Assembly: GCF_018842675.1 (NCBI RefSeq)
Contig: NZ_JAGTWO010000004.1
Span: forward strand, 2,666,001-2,730,000
Origin: Candidatus Pantoea bituminis
GTDB taxonomy: Bacteria > Pseudomonadota > Gammaproteobacteria > Enterobacterales > Enterobacteriaceae
DNA length: 64,000 nt
Reading direction: 5' to 3'
Part shown: in pieces, positions 1-10,128 of the stretch
Position numbering within the stretch: the stretch's first letter is position 1
How the letters are laid out: each line of letters starts with the position of its first letter
Notes under the pieces: model-generated
The model's input: only the letters and a program-made list of their open reading frames with translations
Database searches by the model: none
Told to the model about the DNA's origin: nothing
Translations under genes and position numbers: made by a program

Positions 1-723
1 GCAGCATCGGAACTAACGCATCGCCGCCTTCTAGCGAGAAGCGTTTAGCACCTGGGAATTTTGCGCCGAGGTATTTTTCCATCCCCTCTGCCGCAGTCAG
101 CTCTTTCAGGAAACCTTTTTCTCTTCGTTGCTGAAGGAGGCCTGGCCCACCACTGACTCAAGACGCTGCTGAATCCAGCGTTTCTCGTCGGTGTTATTGA
201 TGTGCATATATTCTGCACCAATGGAGCCGCAATAGGTCTGGTTCAGCGCGTCGAACAGATCGGCCAGCTTCATGGTTTCTTTGCCACCGGCAAAAGAACC
301 TACGTTAAAGCTTTCCTGAAAATCGGCGTCGGTCAGATCGTGAAAAGCGGGATCGAGATCGGAGACACGATCCTGTTTCCACAGGCCGAGCGGATCAAGA
401 TTAGCATGCTGATGACCGCGAAAACGAAACGCGTTTATCAACTGCAACACTTTCACTTGTTTGGAGTTTGTTGCTGGATCGGAAACTGAGGAGGTGTAAC
501 GAGATGCATCTTTCGCCAGGCGACGGAAATACTCGCGCGTGGTGGAGTGAAACTGTTCTGGTTTCACGCCGGTGCCTGGGAGCTGTTGGAACATCGTGCG
601 CCACACTGCATCGACAGAGTCAGGATCGGTCAGGAAATCCTCATAGAGCTGCTCTATGTAAGACTGATTCGCGCCGGCCAGCCAGGAAGAGTCCAGCCAG
701 GGTTTCATCGCGCTGTTCTGCAT
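1..723 (-). CDS. sucA: 2-oxoglutarate dehydrogenase E1 component, N-terminal part (partial, frameshifted)
   Basis: E1 subunit of the 2-oxoglutarate dehydrogenase complex (TCA cycle, cytoplasm). The first ~200 residues match E. coli SucA almost throughout: [14 protein letters not shown] start, [33 protein letters not shown]. The reading frame breaks at a run of five T at 116-120 (AAAAA on the coding strand). One more A would continue the protein as [15 protein letters not shown] and on to [16 protein letters not shown] before the window ends. I therefore read this as one gene with a one-base loss, most likely a sequencing error. The rest of the gene lies outside the window. It follows sdhB, as in the usual sdhCDAB-sucABCD operon. 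Confidence 0.93.
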
Positions 724-850
724 TGTGATCCCTTAAGCATTGTTATGCTTTTTTGAGGTTTCATTTGTTGCCGCTTACGCGGTTTGCCGTAGTGAGTTCA
801 GCGATACGAGCACTGTGCGCAGCGCGCGCCCGGCCCGTAAGGGAACCTTT

Positions 851-916
851 GTAAACGTAGTACACGACCACGTTTACAGAGGCTTCCGTAAATCGCCGGG
901 AACCTGAGGTTCCCGG
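851..916. other. Paired hairpins in the sdhB-sucA spacer
   Basis: The 206-base spacer between sdhB and sucA holds two perfect inverted repeats. Positions 851-858 pair with 870-877 (GTAAACGT / ACGTTTAC), and 896-904 pair with 908-916 (CCGGGAACC, loop TGA, GGTTCCCGG). Neither is followed by a T run on the minus strand, so they are unlikely to be classical terminators. They could be processing or stability structures, or a partial attenuator, in the long sdh-suc transcript. Confidence 0.5.
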
Positions 917-929
917 ACGATAAAAATAC

Positions 930-1646
930 TTATGCTCCGCGTTGCAGCAGCATCGACTTTATATGGCCGATAGCGCGTGTCGGGTTCAATCCTTTAGGAC
1001 ATACGCTCACACAGTTCATGATGCTGTGACAGCGGAAAACACTGAAAGCATCATTAAGATTGTCGAGACGCGCATCGGTTTCGGTGTCGCGGCTGTCAAT
1101 CAGGAAGCGGTAGGCTGCCAACAGGCCGGCAGGTCCAATAAATTTGTCTGGATTCCACCAGAATGATGGGCAAGACGTTGAGCAGCAGGCGCAGAGAATA
1201 CATTCGTATAATCCATCCAGATGCTCACGTTCTGCCGGCGACTGTAAATGCTCACGCGCCGGCGGATTTTCCCCATTATTCAATAAGAAAGGTTTAATTT
1301 TCTCATATTGCGCATAAAACTGACTCATGTCCACAACCAGGTCGCGGACAACCGGCAGACCCGGCAGTGGGCGAATAACAATGGTTTTTTTACCGTTGCC
1401 CAACGCCGATACCGGCGTGATGCAAGCCAGGCCATTTTTGCCGTTCATGTTCAGGCCGTCAGAACCACACACGCCTTCACGGCATGAGCGGCGAAAAGCC
1501 AGAGTAGGATCTTTTTCTTTCAAACGGATTAACGCGTCCAACAGCATCATGTCGCGACCATCTTCCGCTTCGAGGCTGTATTCCTGCATGCGCGGCTTGT
1601 CATCGACATCTGGATTGTAGCGATAAATTGAAAATTCGAGTCTCAT
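930..1646 (-). CDS. sdhB: Succinate dehydrogenase iron-sulfur subunit
   Basis: SdhB carries electrons from the flavoprotein to the membrane anchor of complex II. The protein is 238 residues, as in E. coli. All three cluster-binding regions are visible: the N-terminal [2Fe-2S] ferredoxin motif CREGVCGSDGLNMNGKNG followed by a further Cys, and the C-terminal [4Fe-4S]/[3Fe-4S] motifs CILCACCSTSCP and CHSIMNCVSVCPKG. It lies 17 bases downstream of sdhA in the sdhCDAB order on the minus strand. Confidence 0.98.
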   Translation of the reverse strand: MRLEFSIYRYNPDVDDKPRMQEYSLEAEDGRDMMLLDALIRLKEKDPTLAFRRSCREGVCGSDGLNMNGKNGLACITPVSALGNGKKTIVIRPLPGLPVVRDLVVDMSQFYAQYEKIKPFLLNNGENPPAREHLQSPAEREHLDGLYECILCACCSTSCPSFWWNPDKFIGPAGLLAAYRFLIDSRDTETDARLDNLNDAFSVFRCHSIMNCVSVCPKGLNPTRAIGHIKSMLLQRGA

Positions 1647-1663
1647 GATCGTCTCTCCGCAAA

Positions 1664-3430
1664 TTAATAAGTACGCACTTTCGGCGGGAACGCCGCGCGC
1701 AGTTTCGGCTGCATGTTCACCTCACGGCGCGTCATGCTCTCGGTTTGCGGGATATAAAGACTGTGGCACAGCCAGTTTTCATCATCACGATCCGGGTAGT
1801 CGAAGCGACTGTGCGCACCGCGACTTTCGGTGCGATAGTTTGCTGCCACTGCGGTGGCGTAAGCGGTTTCCATCAGGTTATCCAGCTCCAGGCACTCAAT
1901 ACGTTGAGTATTAAAGTCTGGTGAGCGGTCATCCAAACGCGCTGATTTCAGGCGTTCACGGATCACTTTCAGCTCAGCAAGCCCTTCTTTCATCGCATCA
2001 CCTTCGCGGAACACCGAGAAATTGTTCTGCATGCAGCGCTGCAGCGCCTTGCGAATCTCAACCGGATCTTCGCCAGTGGTGTTGTTTTCCCAACGATTGA
2101 AGCGCGCCATAGCTGCATCAATCTCTTCCAAAGAGGCATCACGCAGCTCGCCCTGCTCGGCAATCGACTCCAGCAGATGCAAACCGGCTGCGCGACCAAA
2201 TACCACTAAGTCGAGCAGTGAGTTTCCACCGAGGCGGTTAGCGCCATGCACGGATACGCAGGCGATTTCACCCACGGCAAACAGGCCTGGAATGACCACA
2301 TCTTCGCCCTGCTCGTTCACGCGCAGCGCCTGGCCCGTTACTTTGGTCGGAATACCGCCCATCATATAGTGGCAAGTTGGGATCACTGGGATCGGTTCTT
2401 TAACCGGATCCGCGTGAGCAAACGTACGAGACAGCTCAAGAATGCCTGGCAGACGTGATTCAAGAACGTCTTTACCTAAATGATCGAGTTTTAGCTTAAG
2501 GTGTGGGCCCCAAGGACCATCACAGCCGCGGCCTTCACGAATTTCAATCATCATCGAACGTGCCACTACATCACGACCCGCAAGGTCTTTGGCGTTAGGT
2601 GCATAACGTTCCATAAAGCGTTCGCCGTGTTTGTTCAGCAGATATCCGCCTTCACCACGACAACCTTCTGTCACTAATACACCCGCACCGGCAATACCGG
2701 TTGGGTGGAACTGCCACATTTCCATATCCTGAACCGGCACGCCTGCGCGCAGCGCCATGCCGACACCGTCGCCAGTGTTGATGTGGGCATTGGTGGTTGA
2801 CTGATAAATACGGCCCGCGCCACCGGTTGCCAGCACAGTAGCTTTGGCTTTGAAGTAAACGGTTTCACCCGTTTCAATGCAGATTGCGGTACAACCGACA
2901 ACTGCGCCATCTTCATTTTTAACCAAATCCAGTGCATACCACTCAGAGAAGATGGTGGTTTTGTTTTTCAGGTTCTGTTGGTAAAGCGTGTGCAGCAGCG
3001 CATGACCGGTACGGTCAGCGGCGGCAGCAGTACGTGCCGCTTGTTCGCCACCGAAATTCTTCGACTGGCCGCCAAACGGACGTTGATAGACACGACCATC
3101 TTCAAGACGCGAGAACGGTAAACCCATGTGTTCCAGTTCCAGAATCGCTTCAGGTCCGGTTTTACACATATATTCAATCGCGTCCTGGTCACCGATATAA
3201 TCGGAACCTTTGACGGTGTCGTACATATGCCATTCCCAGTTATCTTCATGGGTGTTACCCAGCGCGACGGTGATGCCGCCTTGCGCAGATACGGTATGGG
3301 AACGGGTCGGGAAAACTTTAGATAGCAAGGCACAGCTCTGGCCTGCTTGGGAGATTTGCAATGCGGCTCGCATTCCTGCGCCGCCTGCACCGATCACCAC
3401 GGCATCAAACTCTCTGATTGGCAAACTCAT
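1664..3430 (-). CDS. sdhA: Succinate dehydrogenase flavoprotein subunit
   Basis: Catalytic subunit that oxidises succinate to fumarate with covalently bound FAD. It is 588 residues, the E. coli length. Visible features are the N-terminal dinucleotide fold [15 protein letters not shown] (~10-25), the FAD-linking histidine in [11 protein letters not shown] (~45), and the substrate and capping-domain motifs [21 protein letters not shown] and [13 protein letters not shown]. The start codon sits directly beside the sdhD stop, so translation is probably coupled. Confidence 0.98.
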   Translation of the reverse strand: MSLPIREFDAVVIGAGGAGMRAALQISQAGQSCALLSKVFPTRSHTVSAQGGITVALGNTHEDNWEWHMYDTVKGSDYIGDQDAIEYMCKTGPEAILELEHMGLPFSRLEDGRVYQRPFGGQSKNFGGEQAARTAAAADRTGHALLHTLYQQNLKNKTTIFSEWYALDLVKNEDGAVVGCTAICIETGETVYFKAKATVLATGGAGRIYQSTTNAHINTGDGVGMALRAGVPVQDMEMWQFHPTGIAGAGVLVTEGCRGEGGYLLNKHGERFMERYAPNAKDLAGRDVVARSMMIEIREGRGCDGPWGPHLKLKLDHLGKDVLESRLPGILELSRTFAHADPVKEPIPVIPTCHYMMGGIPTKVTGQALRVNEQGEDVVIPGLFAVGEIACVSVHGANRLGGNSLLDLVVFGRAAGLHLLESIAEQGELRDASLEEIDAAMARFNRWENNTTGEDPVEIRKALQRCMQNNFSVFREGDAMKEGLAELKVIRERLKSARLDDRSPDFNTQRIECLELDNLMETAYATAVAANYRTESRGAHSRFDYPDRDDENWLCHSLYIPQTESMTRREVNMQPKLRAAFPPKVRTY

Positions 3431-3778
3431 TTACACACCCCACACCACAACAAACCCATAAATCGCATAGGACAACAACGTCACCACGACCACCAATTGC
3501 AACACCAGACGCTGCGCTACTGATTTAACGTAATCAGTTAACACTTGCCACATGCCAATCCAACCGTGGATCAGAATGGAAAACAGCGTCAGCAGGGTGA
3601 ATACTTTGGTAAAGGCCGAAGCGAAGAATCCACGCCAGATGTCATAAGTCAGCGTGTCTGTCATCACTACAAAGCCGAGTATATAGAGGATGTAAAGCGT
3701 AATGAGAATTGCAGAAGCCCGCAGCAGCAGCCAGTCCTGAATGCCGTTGCGACCCAACGCGGATGCATTGCTTACCAT
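3431..3778 (-). CDS. sdhD: Succinate dehydrogenase membrane anchor subunit
   Basis: Small integral membrane subunit (115 residues, same as E. coli) that, with SdhC, binds heme b and ubiquinone. Three hydrophobic segments are evident, at about 18-38, 54-74 and 90-112. The His in [11 protein letters not shown] is at the heme-ligand position and the Tyr in LTDYVK at the quinone-site position. Its start overlaps the end of sdhC by 7 bases and its stop abuts sdhA. Confidence 0.97.
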   Translation of the reverse strand: MVSNASALGRNGIQDWLLLRASAILITLYILYILGFVVMTDTLTYDIWRGFFASAFTKVFTLLTLFSILIHGWIGMWQVLTDYVKSVAQRLVLQLVVVVTLLSYAIYGFVVVWGV

Positions 3779-4161
3779 ACGAGGACTCCAGCCAAAATTG
3801 AAAGCACGACAGTAATACCAATTGCCACCTCAGCCGAGCGCGAGCCTGCTTGCAGGGTCTCAGCCAGATAACCAAAATCCATCAACATATGACGAATCCC
3901 GCTCACCGCATGGTAAGCCAACGCCGTTAAAATGCCCCACATAATGAACTTCGCGAAGAAGCCATCCATGATGGTTGCAGCGTGTTGGAAACCTTCCGGA
4001 GAGGAGAGAGACAAGCCCAGTAACCACAGCAGAATGGCAAGCGCAACCAAGGTAATTACGCCAGTAACGCGGTGGAGAATAGACGATATTGCAGTAACGG
4101 GAAACCGGATCGTCGAGAGATCCAAGTTGACAGGTCTTTGTTTTTTCACGGTTTTGCCCAC
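3772..4161 (-). CDS. sdhC: Succinate dehydrogenase cytochrome b556 subunit
   Basis: The other heme b anchor subunit of complex II. I chose the GTG at 4159-4161 because it gives 129 residues, the E. coli length, beginning [14 protein letters not shown]. An in-frame upstream ATG would add 17 residues with no counterpart. Features seen are the conserved ASILHR-like motif [10 protein letters not shown], three membrane helices, and the heme-ligand His in [18 protein letters not shown]. First gene of the minus-strand sdh-suc operon, divergent from gltA. Confidence 0.95.
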   Translation of the reverse strand: MGKTVKKQRPVNLDLSTIRFPVTAISSILHRVTGVITLVALAILLWLLGLSLSSPEGFQHAATIMDGFFAKFIMWGILTALAYHAVSGIRHMLMDFGYLAETLQAGSRSAEVAIGITVVLSILAGVLVW

Positions 4162-4793
4162 ACAGCTCTTTTTTATTTTGCTTCCTCCGGTCCTGAGGCG
4201 GAGTCGGATCACGCGACGTGTTCAGACTTTAACCGTCACCAAAAAAGCAACATCCAGTGTTAAATGACGCGGTAGAAACGCTGGGTGGCTCCTGGTGTCA
4301 GGGAATTCCGGAGACCTCGGCGAAGTATAGGAGGATCACAATCTGATTACAATTCCCCTACAAACACTTTGGGAACATTTCGGTTGAACAGTGATCTTAC
4401 TCACGATTTTCACATTTGATACAAATTTAATTATCTGATTTGACAATAGTTAAACAATTCAGTTACAAACTAACCCAATAAACTCCTATGATGCACAAAA
4501 GTTATGGGGATACACTTTCCCCTAAGCTCAAGTTATGTAACATTGCGAGCGTGAGCCACAACAAGCATCAGGTTATTGGTTACCAAGAAGTTATGTCCAG
4601 ACCGGATCTTTAACAACCTCGATATGCAGCATGTCATGGCTTTACGGTTCCTGACGGGAACATGCCTCTCACTCTGTACCCTGCACCAGACTTATGAACG
4701 CAGAGTGAAATTGTGAAGTTTTGCCACCCGCAACATGAACGCTTTTCAGGTGTCTAAAGATCCTTACCTACATAAGGCGCTATGGAGACGAAA
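4162..4793. promoter_or_regulatory. sdhC / gltA divergent control region
   Basis: About 630 non-coding bases separate the divergent sdh-suc operon and gltA. In other enterobacteria this region carries both promoters and CRP and ArcA sites. A CRP-like site is visible at 4390-4405 (AGTGA, six bases, TCACG). The middle (4380-4500) is AT-rich with several GTTA repeats that could be ArcA contacts, but their spacing is not canonical and I do not call them. The sdhC leader is also a known target of small RNAs in E. coli; no such site is claimed here. Confidence 0.6.
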
Positions 4794-6077
4794 ATGACAG
4801 ATAAAAAAGTGACGCTAACCCTACAAGATGATACGTCTTTTGAACTGGACGTGCTGGAAGGCACCTTAGGCCAGGATGTCGTTGATGTCCGTACCCTTGG
4901 CTCAAACGGCTTATTCACCTTCGATCCGGGTTTCACTTCTACAGCGTCATGCGAATCCAAAATTACCTTTATCGATGGTGACGAAGGTATTCTGCTGCAC
5001 CGTGGTTTCCCGATTGATCAGTTGGCTACCCATTCGAATTATCTGGAAGTGTGCTACATCCTGTTGAATGGCGAAGCACCGACGAAGCAGCAGTTTGACG
5101 AGTTCCGCACCACGGTTACTCGCCACACCATGATTCACGAACAAATTAACCGCCTGTTCCACGGCTTCCGTCGCGATTCGCATCCGATGGCGGTAATGTG
5201 CGGTGTGACTGGCGCGCTGGCCGCGTTTTATCACGATTCACTGGATGTTAATATTGAGCGTCATCGTGAAATTGCCGCTTTCCGTCTGCTGTCGAAAATG
5301 CCGACCATGGCAGCGATGTGCTACAAATATTCGATCGGCCAACCGTTTGTTTATCCACGCAATGACCTGTCATATGCTGGGAACTTCCTGCATATGATGT
5401 TTGCAACGCCATGCGAAGAGTACAAGGTCAATCCTGTACTGGAACGCGCAATGGACCGCATTCTCATTCTGCATGCTGATCATGAGCAAAACGCCTCAAC
5501 GTCCACCGTGCGTACTGCCGGTTCGTCTGGCGCTAACCCCTTTGCCTGTATCGCGGCGGGTATCGCATCGTTGTGGGGGCCTGCTCATGGCGGGGCTAAC
5601 GAAGCGTGTCTGCGTATGCTGGAAGAGATCAGCACCGTTGAGCATATTCCTGAGTTCGTTCGTCGTGCGAAAGATAAGAATGACTCTTTCCGTCTGATGG
5701 GCTTTGGTCATCGTGTTTACAAAAACTATGACCCACGCGCAACTGTGATGCGTGAAACCTGTCATGAAGTCTTGAATGAACTGGGTATGAAAGATGATCT
5801 GCTGGAAGTGGCGATGGAGCTGGAGCACATTGCGCTGAACGACCCGTACTTTATCGAGCGCAAACTCTATCCAAACGTGGACTTCTACTCCGGTATTATT
5901 CTGAAAGCGATGGGTATTCCATCTTCAATGTTTACCGTGATCTTCGCCATGGCGCGTACTGTTGGCTGGATTGCTCACTGGAAAGAGATGCACGACGAAG
6001 GCATGAAAATTGCGCGTCCGCGTCAGCTTTACACCGGTTACACTGAACGCGAATTTAACTCGCAGCTGGAAAAATAA
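4794..6077 (+). CDS. gltA: Citrate synthase, type II hexameric
   Basis: Condenses oxaloacetate and acetyl-CoA to citrate, the entry step of the TCA cycle. From the ATG at 4794 the protein is 427 residues, identical in length to E. coli GltA. An ATG 12 bases upstream is rejected because GGAG at 4784-4787 is then a well-placed ribosome site for 4794. Signature elements seen are [35 protein letters not shown], the citrate synthase signature [14 protein letters not shown], and the catalytic Asp region NVDFYSG. Confidence 0.98.
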   Translation: MTDKKVTLTLQDDTSFELDVLEGTLGQDVVDVRTLGSNGLFTFDPGFTSTASCESKITFIDGDEGILLHRGFPIDQLATHSNYLEVCYILLNGEAPTKQQFDEFRTTVTRHTMIHEQINRLFHGFRRDSHPMAVMCGVTGALAAFYHDSLDVNIERHREIAAFRLLSKMPTMAAMCYKYSIGQPFVYPRNDLSYAGNFLHMMFATPCEEYKVNPVLERAMDRILILHADHEQNASTSTVRTAGSSGANPFACIAAGIASLWGPAHGGANEACLRMLEEISTVEHIPEFVRRAKDKNDSFRLMGFGHRVYKNYDPRATVMRETCHEVLNELGMKDDLLEVAMELEHIALNDPYFIERKLYPNVDFYSGIILKAMGIPSSMFTVIFAMARTVGWIAHWKEMHDEGMKIARPRQLYTGYTEREFNSQLEK

Positions 6078-6092
6078 TTTCTTTTAAACAGT

Positions 6093-6121
6093 AAAAAAGC
6101 GGGGATTTCCCCGCTTTTTTT
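6093..6121 (+). terminator. gltA rho-independent terminator
   Basis: A GC stem (GCGGGG / CCCCGC, loop ATTT) is flanked by A6 on the left and a T run on the right. It can stop transcription from both sides, serving gltA and the convergent nei. Confidence 0.92.
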
Positions 6122-6135
6122 ATGACGCGTTCAGG

Positions 6136-6924
6136 CTAAACCTGACAGCCCGGACACCAGTAAAAGGGTCTGGACGAGAGCGTTCCCTTTTCAATCAGTG
6201 TTCCGCAACGCCGACATTTCTTGCCCTGCCGATGAAACACTTCGAAGCGAAAAGCCGCTTCAGAGTGATATTTTTTCATCGTTCCTCGCATGCGATAAGC
6301 GTGCCGTGGTACCGATAACAGCGCCTCGCTGAATGCTGTCAGCTGTGCTTCGCTTAACGATTGTGCCCGATGCTGCGGCAACAGTTCTGCTAACCACAAA
6401 ACTTCAACCCGAAGGTAGTTACCTAACCCGGCAAGAAAGGCTTGATCCAGTAACAATCCACTGAACTGTCGGCGGCTGAAGCGCGGTGAAAGTAGCCGTT
6501 GTTTGACTTCTTCCACCGTCAACGTGCTGTCGAGCACATCCGGGCCAATGCGATTCAAAAAGGGATGGCTGGCGAGCATATCCGCATTTAGCAGTTCAAT
6601 ATCTGACGCGCTATAGAGCAAAATCGCATGCTCGGCGGTAGCCAATCGAACCCGCAGTTGCCGTTTCGTTTCTGGCTGGCTTTCAGGTAAGACAATACGC
6701 CAGACGCCATAAAGCTGATTGTGACTGTAAAGCGTTAAGCCATTGCTGAAATGCGTCAGCAGCGCTTTACCCCGCGTTTCAATCGCCTGTACCTGCTCAC
6801 CGAGCAGCGACGGTTCGTAGGTTTTCAGCTCAGGAAAGGCAAACCAGACATCCGTTAACGGTTGCCCGACAATGGCTGTTTCAAGCTGATCCGCCACACG
6901 GCGGATCTCCGGTCCTTCTGGCAT
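6136..6924 (-). CDS. nei: Endonuclease VIII (formamidopyrimidine/endonuclease VIII DNA glycosylase)
   Basis: Base-excision repair glycosylase/AP lyase for oxidised pyrimidines. It is 262 residues (E. coli 263). The mature N-terminal Pro and catalytic Glu are present in MPEGPEIRR. The helix-two-turn-helix motif is in the [14 protein letters not shown] region, and a C-terminal zinc finger with four Cys is seen ([11 protein letters not shown] and FYWCPGCQV). It ends the minus-strand block after pcp (11-base gap), so it may be co-transcribed with the pyroglutamate genes. Confidence 0.97.
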   Translation of the reverse strand: MPEGPEIRRVADQLETAIVGQPLTDVWFAFPELKTYEPSLLGEQVQAIETRGKALLTHFSNGLTLYSHNQLYGVWRIVLPESQPETKRQLRVRLATAEHAILLYSASDIELLNADMLASHPFLNRIGPDVLDSTLTVEEVKQRLLSPRFSRRQFSGLLLDQAFLAGLGNYLRVEVLWLAELLPQHRAQSLSEAQLTAFSEALLSVPRHAYRMRGTMKKYHSEAAFRFEVFHRQGKKCRRCGTLIEKGTLSSRPFYWCPGCQV

Positions 6925-6935
6925 TTATCCGCCTA

Positions 6936-7583
6936 TTAGTGCGTTGCTCCACCCACGACTTTCAAATCCTCTTTTATCTCTAACGTGACGCGAACGGCAA
7001 TTTCCAGCGCCTGAATCACGTTAGCCGAAGACATACTCGGTGCGCCAGGATGCTGTGCCGCCTGCTCTGGCAGATAAGGGATATGAATAAAACCGCCCCG
7101 CGCTGAACTGCCTTGGGTTTGCAGCCAATGCAGCAAACCATACATCACCCGGTTACAGGTAAAGGTGCCCGCAGTTTGTGATACCGACGCGGGAATGCCC
7201 GCTTCACGCACCGCCGCGACAATGGCTTTGATCGGCAAGCGTGAGAAATAGGCCGCTGGGCCATCCTGCACAATCGCTTCATCCACCGGTTGTTTACCGG
7301 CGTTATCGGGAATGCGCGCATCATCCACATTAATGCCAATCCGCTCGACGGTAATGTCGCTACGTCCGCCCGCCTGCCCTACCGAAATAATCGCGTCAGG
7401 TTTAATCTCGTCCAGCGCCTGATTAAGTACGTTCAACACTTCGCTGAACACTACCGGCAATTGGCGCGTAACAATGGTTGCGCCAGCAATTTGCTTGCCT
7501 TCCAGCGCCCGTACCGCTTCCCATGAAGGATTAACATCTTCCCCACCAAAAGGTTCGAACGCGGTCATCAATACAGTTTTCAT
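6936..7583 (-). CDS. pcp: Pyrrolidone-carboxylate peptidase (pyroglutamyl-peptidase I)
   Basis: Cysteine peptidase of family C15 that removes N-terminal pyroglutamate (5-oxoproline) from peptides in the cytoplasm. It is 215 residues, the family length. Visible are the N-terminal [16 protein letters not shown] motif, [16 protein letters not shown] [10 protein letters not shown], the catalytic Glu region ([16 protein letters not shown]), the catalytic Cys in [15 protein letters not shown], and the His in [14 protein letters not shown]. coli K-12 lacks pcp at this locus. Its neighbours are the DUF979/DUF969 membrane proteins and 5-oxoprolinase, so its product feeds directly into PxpABC. Confidence 0.96.
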   Translation of the reverse strand: MKTVLMTAFEPFGGEDVNPSWEAVRALEGKQIAGATIVTRQLPVVFSEVLNVLNQALDEIKPDAIISVGQAGGRSDITVERIGINVDDARIPDNAGKQPVDEAIVQDGPAAYFSRLPIKAIVAAVREAGIPASVSQTAGTFTCNRVMYGLLHWLQTQGSSARGGFIHIPYLPEQAAQHPGAPSMSSANVIQALEIAVRVTLEIKEDLKVVGGATH

Positions 7584-7590
7584 TCTTTCC

Positions 7591-8606
7591 TCACAGGAAC
7601 ATCAGAAAATAGAGCAAAAAGACGTTAACGATTAACAGTAGCACACCGGTTGGCACCTGAGCCTTGATGACCGCGTTACGGTCTGGTAGCTCAAGCAATG
7701 CCGCAGGCACGATGTTGAAGTTAGCGGCCATCGGTGTCATCAACGTACCGCAATAGCCAGAGAACATGCCAATCGCCGCCATCACTGCTGGATTACCGCC
7801 ATGCTGCAAGACAAGAATGGGGATCCCTACGCCTGCGGTAATAATCGGGAAGGCAGCAAACGCGTTGCCCATGATCATGGTCAACAGCGCCATGCCGACA
7901 GCATAAACCGCAACCGCAATAAAGCGATTATCGACCGCTAAATAGGTTTCCGTAAGGTGTGAAATCGCGCTGCCGACGCCTGCCGTAGTGAACAATAATC
8001 CCAGCGTCGCCAATATTTGCGGCAGGATGAATGCCCAGCCGATGGCATCAAGCAGTCGGCGCGTTTCCTGCATCGACTGCACAGGTTTCTCGTGGGTCAT
8101 TTTCAACGCCACCAGCCACCCCACCAAACACCCAACCATCATTGAAAACAGCGTCACCAGAGTGGAATGATTGCCGGGACCAAATACCGCGTCTTGCAAA
8201 CCCGGGATATGGTTAAACGCTAAGACACCGACCACGGTGATTACCGGAATGGCTAGCGCAGGCAGAAACAGTTTGTTGTGCAAACGTTTTGCGCTGACCT
8301 TTTTTCTTCGTCACTACGTTGATGATAGCGGCCTAATTTTACACCGCCTAAACCTGCGATGAGCGCCATCACCACCACCGCAACACCCACTACAATATGC
8401 AGCGTACGTGTGCCGACTTCCGGCGTTCCCATCAATTGCGTCATTAAATGCGTGGTCCAATCACCGACCAGAAAAATCAAGCCGTACAGCGCCCAGAACA
8501 AACCGGTGGTAAAACGACGCGGGTTGGCGCTGTCACGCCAGGAAAGTACCGCCACAACCAGCAGGATAATGCCTGCCAGCCACATCAAATATTGTTGCTG
8601 AAACAT
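7591..8606 (-). CDS. DUF979 family membrane protein, putative permease (frameshifted)
   Basis: Integral membrane protein of the DUF979 family with about ten hydrophobic segments. It is known to occur beside DUF969 and pcp in other bacteria and is presumed to be one half of a transporter. The frame breaks at T6, 8300-8305 (A6 on the coding strand). One extra A joins the N-terminal part, ending SDEEK, to a [16 protein letters not shown] continuation and gives about 338 residues. I infer a one-base sequencing loss rather than a true break. The start overlaps the DUF969 stop (TAATG). Substrate is unproven; the context suggests 5-oxoproline or pyroglutamyl peptides. Confidence 0.85.
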
Positions 8607-9334
8607 TATTGGCCCTCCTTGGCTTTCAATGCCTGGCTATTCAGCGTCTGTAATTCACGTGACAGTTTGCGATCCAAGCGAACCAGACGTGCTGAGTGGA
8701 TTAGGAAGGCAGCAATCGCTGTTGGAATACCCCACAGCGCAATGTGCAAGGGCTCGGTCTGAATGCCTGCCGACTCTTGCATGAAGTTGTGCATGAAGAT
8801 AATGGCACCGAAAGCCACAAAAATATCTTCGCCAAAGAATAAACCTACGTTATCCGTTGCCGCTGACATCGCGCGCAGACGATGACGAACCTCAGGTGAA
8901 ACCTCACCATAACGGTTCTCGGTAGCGCCTTCAGCCATTGGTGCTAATAGCGGACGCACCATCTGTGGATGGCCACCCAGGCTGGTTAATCCCAGCGCGG
9001 CGGTGATTTCACGCACCAGCAGATAGACGATCAGCAAGCGACCGGCGGTCGCGGTTTTGATCTGAGCAATCCACGCTTGCGCGCGCTCTTTCAAACCGTG
9101 GCGCTCCAGCAGGCCGATCACTGCCAGCGGTAACAACAGAATCAGCGGCAGATTTCGCGTATTTAAAAAGCCTGCGCCCAGCTTTTCCAGGATGTCAGCA
9201 ATCGGCATCATCGCAGCGATACCGGTCACGAAACCCGCAACAATCACCACCAACACCGGATTAAAACGTAATAAAAAGCCTACCACGATGGCGGCAATGC
9301 CGAGCAGCGGCCAAAGGTTCACCACGCTGTCCAT
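8606..9334 (-). CDS. DUF969 family membrane protein, putative permease subunit
   Basis: 242-residue hydrophobic protein of the DUF969 family with roughly six membrane segments. Conserved family stretches include VVGFLLRFNPVLVVIVAG, LPLILLLPLAVIGLLERHGL and AALGLTSLGGHPQMVRPLLA. It is the partner of the adjacent DUF979 protein, to which it is translationally coupled. A hairpin with a T run lies just upstream of it, after pxpA, so its expression may depend on read-through. Transport of pyroglutamate or related compounds is inferred only from the neighbours. Confidence 0.88.
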   Translation of the reverse strand: MDSVVNLWPLLGIAAIVVGFLLRFNPVLVVIVAGFVTGIAAMMPIADILEKLGAGFLNTRNLPLILLLPLAVIGLLERHGLKERAQAWIAQIKTATAGRLLIVYLLVREITAALGLTSLGGHPQMVRPLLAPMAEGATENRYGEVSPEVRHRLRAMSAATDNVGLFFGEDIFVAFGAIIFMHNFMQESAGIQTEPLHIALWGIPTAIAAFLIHSARLVRLDRKLSRELQTLNSQALKAKEGQ

Positions 9335-9351
9335 ATTTTCCCCTTATGAGA

Positions 9352-9376
9352 TAAAAAACCCGGCGCATTGCCGGGC
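9352..9376 (-). terminator. Terminator or attenuator between pxpA and the DUF969 gene
   Basis: Read on the minus strand, the hairpin GCCCGGC / GCCGGGT with a short loop is followed by TTTTTT. It lies between pxpA and the DUF969 gene in an otherwise tightly packed block. It would reduce rather than abolish expression of the downstream transporter and pcp genes unless these have their own promoter. I see no convincing promoter in the 56-base gap. Confidence 0.75.
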
Positions 9377-9390
9377 TAACAGTCAACAAT

Positions 9391-10128
9391 TTAAAGGCTA
9401 TTCACGGCAACCTGATGTGTCGCAAAAACATCACGCAGGCGCTGAGCAAACTGCAACGCATGCGCGCCATCGCCGTGCAGACAAACGGTTTGTGCATTCA
9501 CCGCAACCCATTCGCCGCTGATGCTTTTCACTTTGCCTTGTTGCACCATTGCCAGCGTTTGTTCAATCGCCTGGGTTTCATCTTCGATCAGCGCGCCCGG
9601 TTGACCGCGTGGCACTAATGCACCGCTATTGAGATAGCCGCGATCGGCAAAAACTTCTTCACGGGTACGTAATCCGCAATCAAGGCCTGCGCGAATTAAT
9701 TCGCTATTGGCAAGACCAACGACGATCAAATTAGCATCCACCGCTTTAATCGCCTGCGCTATAGCCTTTGCCAACACAGCATCCGCTGCGGCTTGGTTGT
9801 AGAGCATGCCGTGCGGTTTAACGTGCACCAATTTTTGCCCTTCGCTCTCCGCCAGGCTTTTCAATGCGCCAATTTGATAAATCATCTGGGCATAGACCGT
9901 TTCAGGTGGAAGCTGCATCGCGGTGCGACCAAAGTTTTCGCGATCGGGAAAGCTGGGATGTGCGCCAATGGCGACGCCAAACTCTTTTGCCCAGCGCACT
10001 GACTGCAGCATGGTTTGTGCATCACCCGCGTGAAAGCCGCAGGCGATATTGGCTGAACTGACTAATTGCAGCAGTGCGCGATCGCTGCCGCTGCCTTCAC
10101 CCAAATCGGCGTTTAAATCAATTTTCAT
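9391..10128 (-). CDS. pxpA: 5-oxoprolinase subunit A (LamB/YcsF family)
   Basis: Subunit of the prokaryotic ATP-dependent 5-oxoprolinase PxpABC, which opens 5-oxo-L-proline to glutamate. It is 245 residues. Family landmarks are the N-terminal [62 protein letters not shown] and [10 protein letters not shown] near the end. Its start overlaps the end of pxpC by 11 bases. In E. coli this gene (ybgL) is followed directly by nei; here three extra genes intervene. Confidence 0.97.
   Translation of the reverse strand: MKIDLNADLGEGSGSDRALLQLVSSANIACGFHAGDAQTMLQSVRWAKEFGVAIGAHPSFPDRENFGRTAMQLPPETVYAQMIYQIGALKSLAESEGQKLVHVKPHGMLYNQAAADAVLAKAIAQAIKAVDANLIVVGLANSELIRAGLDCGLRTREEVFADRGYLNSGALVPRGQPGALIEDETQAIEQTLAMVQQGKVKSISGEWVAVNAQTVCLHGDGAHALQFAQRLRDVFATHQVAVNSL

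Noticed and set aside
4438..4470. ArcA-type GTTA repeats upstream of sdhC/gltA
   Set aside because: Repeats are 13 bases apart, not the usual 10-11, so the match is not specific enough.
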